From NCBI GenBank assembly GCA_905182985.1, contig CAJJDN010000172.1, positions 178,977 to 227,651 of the forward strand: a stretch of 48,675 nt of DNA, written 5' to 3'. The DNA is from Paramecium sonneborni (lineage: Eukaryota > Ciliophora > Oligohymenophorea > Peniculida > Parameciidae). Under the pieces are notes generated by a model. It was given only the letters and a program-made list of their open reading frames with translations. It was not told where the DNA came from and did not search any database. The translations under genes were made by a program, and so were the position numbers. This document shows positions 45,204-48,675 of the stretch, in pieces (the stretch's first letter is position 1; the number at the start of each line of letters is the position of its first letter).

Positions 45204-45895
45204 TCATATTAATTGGCAACATTAAGAATCATTAGCTGGTTGACTTGGTTTTTGAGCATCATTAAGAGCCTTCAATTTTTTATTTAAAGCAATTTAAATT
45301 GCAGTATCAAATAATGGTTTAAGACCTTCTTGAGTTAATGCTGACACTTCAAATAATTAACAATTTAGGTCTTTTACTAATTATTCAGCCTTTCTGATAT
45401 TAATTTAGATATACCGCAGTTTTTTTAACATGATTTGAATTTCCTTCATTTCTCATATCAATTTTATTGCCAACCAGAATTTTTGGTATAGATTCAAATT
45501 TATCTTTGTTCAATTCTGGATACCACTAAAATCAAATAAAAGCCTTACTTTATGCAACGCATTTGAGAATGAATTACTTTCTACAACAGAATATATTATT
45601 AGGAAAATATCAGTGTTATCATAGCTTAATTATCTAATATTATTATATCCCTCTTAACCAGCAGTGTCCCTATGTTTAAAAAAATGCTTACCATAAACTT
45701 AAATCAACTTATCTTCCATCAACCATCACTTTTGATTGATAATTGTCAAATACGGTTGGTACATATTCAGTTGGAAATTTATCTGTTGTATAGCTGATTT
45801 TTATAAAACTTTTTAAGATACCTTAACAATATGCAAGTTTTTCCGACTGATCCATCTCCTACAACTAACAATTTAATATTAATTGGCTCTGACAT
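45204..45895 (-). CDS. Rho/Rac-family small GTPase
   Basis: The model is 197 residues with introns at 45794-45821 (CAG), 45670-45691, 45526-45548 and 45390-45414 (AAG). All G-motifs are present: GDGSVGKT (P-loop), [10 protein letters not shown] (switch I, Rho-type effector loop), WDTAGQEGYNNIRQLSY (switch II), GNKIDM (guanine specificity) and EVSALTQ. The classical Rho insert region is reduced. The C-terminus, CCQLI, contains the CaaX box CQLI, predicted to be geranylgeranylated. Rho GTPases control actin, vesicle traffic and phagocytosis. The switch I sequence is closest to Rac. The fourth intron sits in a variable region, but the next exon (EQLVKDLNCQLFEVSAL) is conserved, which fixes its frame. 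Confidence 0.9.
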
Positions 45896-45948
45896 TATGT
45901 AATAAATTTATTTATATAATCGAATTGATATTTAATTTTTGGTTAGAC

Positions 45949-46847
45949 TCATCCAAAGGAAATGTCTAAGGTTTTTGAAGTAAATTTTTCTGAAAAATTA
46001 TTTTAAACTGTTAAGAATTATTCTGCTTCATTAGTATCCTTCTAATTAAATAATATTGAATCATTTTCGATAATCTCCATCTTTTTCTTTTTGCGAAAAG
46101 AAAAGATGATATTTAAATCTATAATTTTTGGAGAAATAATTGCACACCATTTTATCTGTTAAATGTCAAGTGTATAAATTAATTCAATAAGTTTGAACCA
46201 TCAAACACATCACCACCTGAAAAAATATTTTCATCAAAATCTAATTCAACTTTTACACATTGTTATAAAAATATTGATTTCACTTTATCTTTTTTTAAAA
46301 TACCACTATTCTTGCATTTTTCTACAAAAAATGATTATTTCATTTCAACATTTTTTAATTTTTTTCGCTTTTCATTTTAAAATTTTCTAAGTACTTATTG
46401 TTCTACAATAGCTTGTTGTTTTTTAGTTATTAAGCTGCTACTTTTTTAGAAGCTCATTACTATTGATACTGTTGAAGGCTACAGAGGATCAGATTTTTCA
46501 ATTTTTCTAAACTGGCTTTTTAAATGGAGGATACTTTTTGTAATATCATCACCTACATTTAAATCTGCATTCTAAAACTAAATTTTGGTTGGTTAAAATG
46601 AAATCTCTTTATGAAGATTATTTACACTTGGCAACCATTTTAATGCACCAGTCAGATGTTTAGGTATAAATCCATATAGATCAGACGATTTAATAGTACT
46701 TTCTGCTATATATCTTGAATCATCCAAAGTTACCAAAAAGTAACCTAACCACCTTCAATTGAAGCTTTCACTTAATATTTTAAAGCAGGTATTTAGAATT
46801 TAATGATCTTATTTTTATTCAATAATAAGTTTTTCGATTTAATTCAT
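45949..46847 (-). CDS. 280-residue protein, unknown, with two GTG-type introns
   Basis: The model starts MNQIEKLIEQKQDHQ and uses introns at 46745-46771 (27 nt) and 46119-46147 (29 nt). Both begin GTG and end TAG, unlike the GTA of nearly all others here. They are the only way to join three well-coded segments. The protein has a short helical start, a folded-looking middle (DLYGFIPKHLTGALKWLPSV), a basic coiled coil (QQVLRKFQNEKRKKLKN) and an acidic end. No membrane segment and no family recognised. It lies 53 bp upstream of the Rho gene start, on the same strand. Confidence 0.55.
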
Positions 46848-47711
46848 TCTAATGATTTTAGAAGTTAAATAGAATTCTCTAATTTTAAATTTTTTCATTT
46901 TTTGATGTATTACAATAACCTTAAGAATTTAGGTCTTTAGTGCTATAACAAAAGGGTTGAGCTTATCTTGAACAAAGATAGTAGAAAGAGATTGATGAGT
47001 AAAGATTCTTTTGATAAATGTTTGAAATCAGCTTATTAGAGTTAAAGAAATCACACATGTTAACATGTTATGTACATATAATTTTTGAAAAAACAACTTA
47101 AATATTATTACTACTTAATGTTATATAAAACATTATAAAGTTAAAATAAATTAAAAAATGGTAAATAAAGTTCAGGATTAGGTTTGAAAAGAAAATAAAC
47201 TTGCCATAATTAGATAAATAAATTAAAAAAATTTTTCCAAAACACTTCCTAAAAGTAAAATTTAAAAATGTTTTGCAAAAAACATTAATATTAGATTTTA
47301 TACTTTCAGTTACATGAGTGCTGTATCCAATAATTGTCTATCAATAAATGCTTAAAAACTATGTAATCAAATAAATAATTTTATAAAGAAATCATGATCG
47401 TAGGGTGAAAACATTATATAAATTGTCTTTACAAAAAATAATTATTAAATAAAGAACACTCCTCTAATTAATTATTTTTATAAATTTTCAAAATTTAGTT
47501 ATCTATTTAATTCTATATTTTGAAAGATTCAAGCTATGCATAAGTCCTTATCATTGAAAATGTGTTGATTTTACATCATTAACATTCAAAGCCTCATTTT
47601 AACTATGTTTTGTCTTTATCTTAACTTTAATGTATAAGATATTTTCGATTCATAATATAAAAGGTAATATAAAAGTAATAGAAATTCAATAATATTTATT
47701 TTAAAAAAGAA
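46848..47711. other. Long divergent spacer
   Basis: This 864-base AT-rich spacer lies between two divergent genes. It includes the 14-bp palindrome at 47055-47068. I see no gene, RNA fold or repeat otherwise. Confidence 0.5.
47055..47068. repeat. 14-bp perfect palindrome
   Basis: ACATGTTAACATGT reads the same on both strands. It lies in the middle of a long divergent spacer and is a candidate dimer-binding site. Confidence 0.35.
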
Positions 47712-48675
47712 ATGGAATGGAAGAACGATTTGTACGATTTATTAGCTTCATCCAAAGATGTCGACTAATCAGTATATAAGGTGACAATTGAGATGTTGAG
47801 AAAAGAAAATATTTCAGACTGTTTACTATTTCTATCAGATGAAGAAAATCTAATACATTGTTTATAATTAATTTTAAAAGCGATAATTAATAAAGATGTC
47901 GATGAAGAAGATGTTATGAAAAATAATTTAATGAAAATGGTGAATATTTTAAAAAAACTTAAAGATCATGACTTTAATCATAAAAACTATTCTGAAGATT
48001 ATTATGAATAATATAGAAAAGATCTAATAATAAAAATATCAAAAGATGATTAAATAGTCTAATTTTTGAAATTTTTAGTTTAACTTACAACTGTTGATGA
48101 AAAATTTATTTAATGTGGATCAAATGGACTAAATTTATTGGTAGGTTTGAAAATTGAACTGACAAACCATTGTTTTGAAAACATTAGGATTAAAAATTGT
48201 TGTTTGATAGGTGCAAATTTTGTTAGATGTAATTTTAGTGGATCAGAATTTGAAAATGTTGATATTAGTGGAGTAAATCTAAATGGAGCTCTATTGTTAA
48301 ATTGTTAGTGGAGAAATATAAAAATACATGAACTAAATAAATTAGATGGTCATACTTATTCTGTCACATCAGTATGTTTTTCACCAGATGGAACTACTTT
48401 AGCATCTGGTAGTTAGGATAACTCAATCAGATTATGGGATGTTAAAACAGGATAATAAAAAGTCAAATTAGATGGTCATGATGATTCTGTCTATTCAGTA
48501 TGCTTCTCCCCAGATGGAACTACTTTAGCATCTGGTAGTTATGATAACTCAATCAGATTATGGAATGTTAAAACAGGATAATAAAAAGCCAAATTAGATG
48601 GTCATGATGGTTCTGTATATTCAGTATGCTTCTCCCCAGATGGAACTACTTTAGCATCTGGTAGTTATGATAACT
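47712..48675 (+). CDS. Pentapeptide-repeat plus WD40 protein (3' end missing)
   Basis: This open frame of 321 codons starts at ATG 47712 ([17 protein letters not shown]) and runs off the window, with no intron so far. Residues 1-~140 are helical and acidic. Residues ~155-205 resemble pentapeptide repeats ([35 protein letters not shown]). From codon 210 on there are WD40 blades of exactly 42 residues ([35 protein letters not shown]) that are almost identical to each other. Similar proteins occur in large families in Paramecium and in cyanobacteria. The propeller is probably a protein-binding platform. The number of blades cannot be known from this window. Confidence 0.85.
48339..48675 (+). repeat. 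126-nt tandem WD40 repeat units
   Basis: Units begin at 48339, 48465 and 48591, the last one cut by the window end. Units differ at only a few bases, including silent sites, which indicates very recent expansion or homogenisation. Confidence 0.85.

Noticed and set aside
1..48675. tRNA, rRNA, CRISPR arrays, transposons
   Set aside because: I looked for cloverleaf-like blocks, regular spacer repeats and transposase or reverse-transcriptase motifs and saw none that I could support.

Overview
The window is ciliate macronuclear DNA and looks like Paramecium. Long reading frames appear only if TAA and TAG are read as glutamine and TGA is the only stop. Introns are tiny (about 19-41 nt). The DNA is very AT-rich, genes are packed on both strands with little space between them, and there is a tandem pair of secreted trichocyst matrix proteins. 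Under the standard code almost every gene here breaks into short pieces. All gene models below were built by eye with the ciliate code. Each model not marked as broken adds up to a whole number of codons after intron removal.

Layout. 1-8.4 kb: a truncated cytochrome b561/b5/flavin reductase, a tubulin-tyrosine-ligase-like membrane protein, a WD40 protein, a long Dpy-30/coiled-coil ciliary protein, and proteasome subunit beta-5. 8.6-13.0 kb: a small coiled-coil protein and two tandem trichocyst matrix protein genes in wide spacers. 13.6-20.3 kb: a 69-residue CaaX protein, a large PHD/extended-PHD/PHD protein ending in a PIP box, a winged-helix plus FHA protein, and a helical protein. 20.3-28.4 kb: mostly unrecognised genes, including a kinase-like protein, a CCCH zinc-finger protein, a HAMP-bearing membrane receptor and a multi-pass membrane protein, several of them back to back or overlapping. 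28.6-35.2 kb: a PP2C phosphatase, a decayed MORN-repeat gene, a Na+/H+ exchanger and histone H2B. 35.7-39.6 kb: a B-box-like protein, a predicted N-myristoylated protein and a protein kinase. 39.7-43.2 kb: a dead kinase gene, then two frame-disrupted genes, one of them a recognisable Hop2 (meiotic pairing) homologue. 43.3-48.7 kb: kinesin-associated protein KAP3, a Rho/Rac-type GTPase, an unknown gene and the 5' part of a WD40 protein with nearly identical 126-nt repeats.

There is no operon logic here; neighbours are functionally mixed, as expected for a ciliate macronucleus. Themes that recur are cilia (KAP3, Dpy-30 protein, TTL-like protein), regulated secretion (trichocyst proteins, Rho GTPase, exchanger) and chromatin/cell cycle (PHD-PIP protein, winged-helix/FHA protein, H2B, Hop2). 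Gene structure is the most unusual general feature: about a quarter of the introns I could place end in AAG rather than TAG, several in conserved proteins that force the junction.
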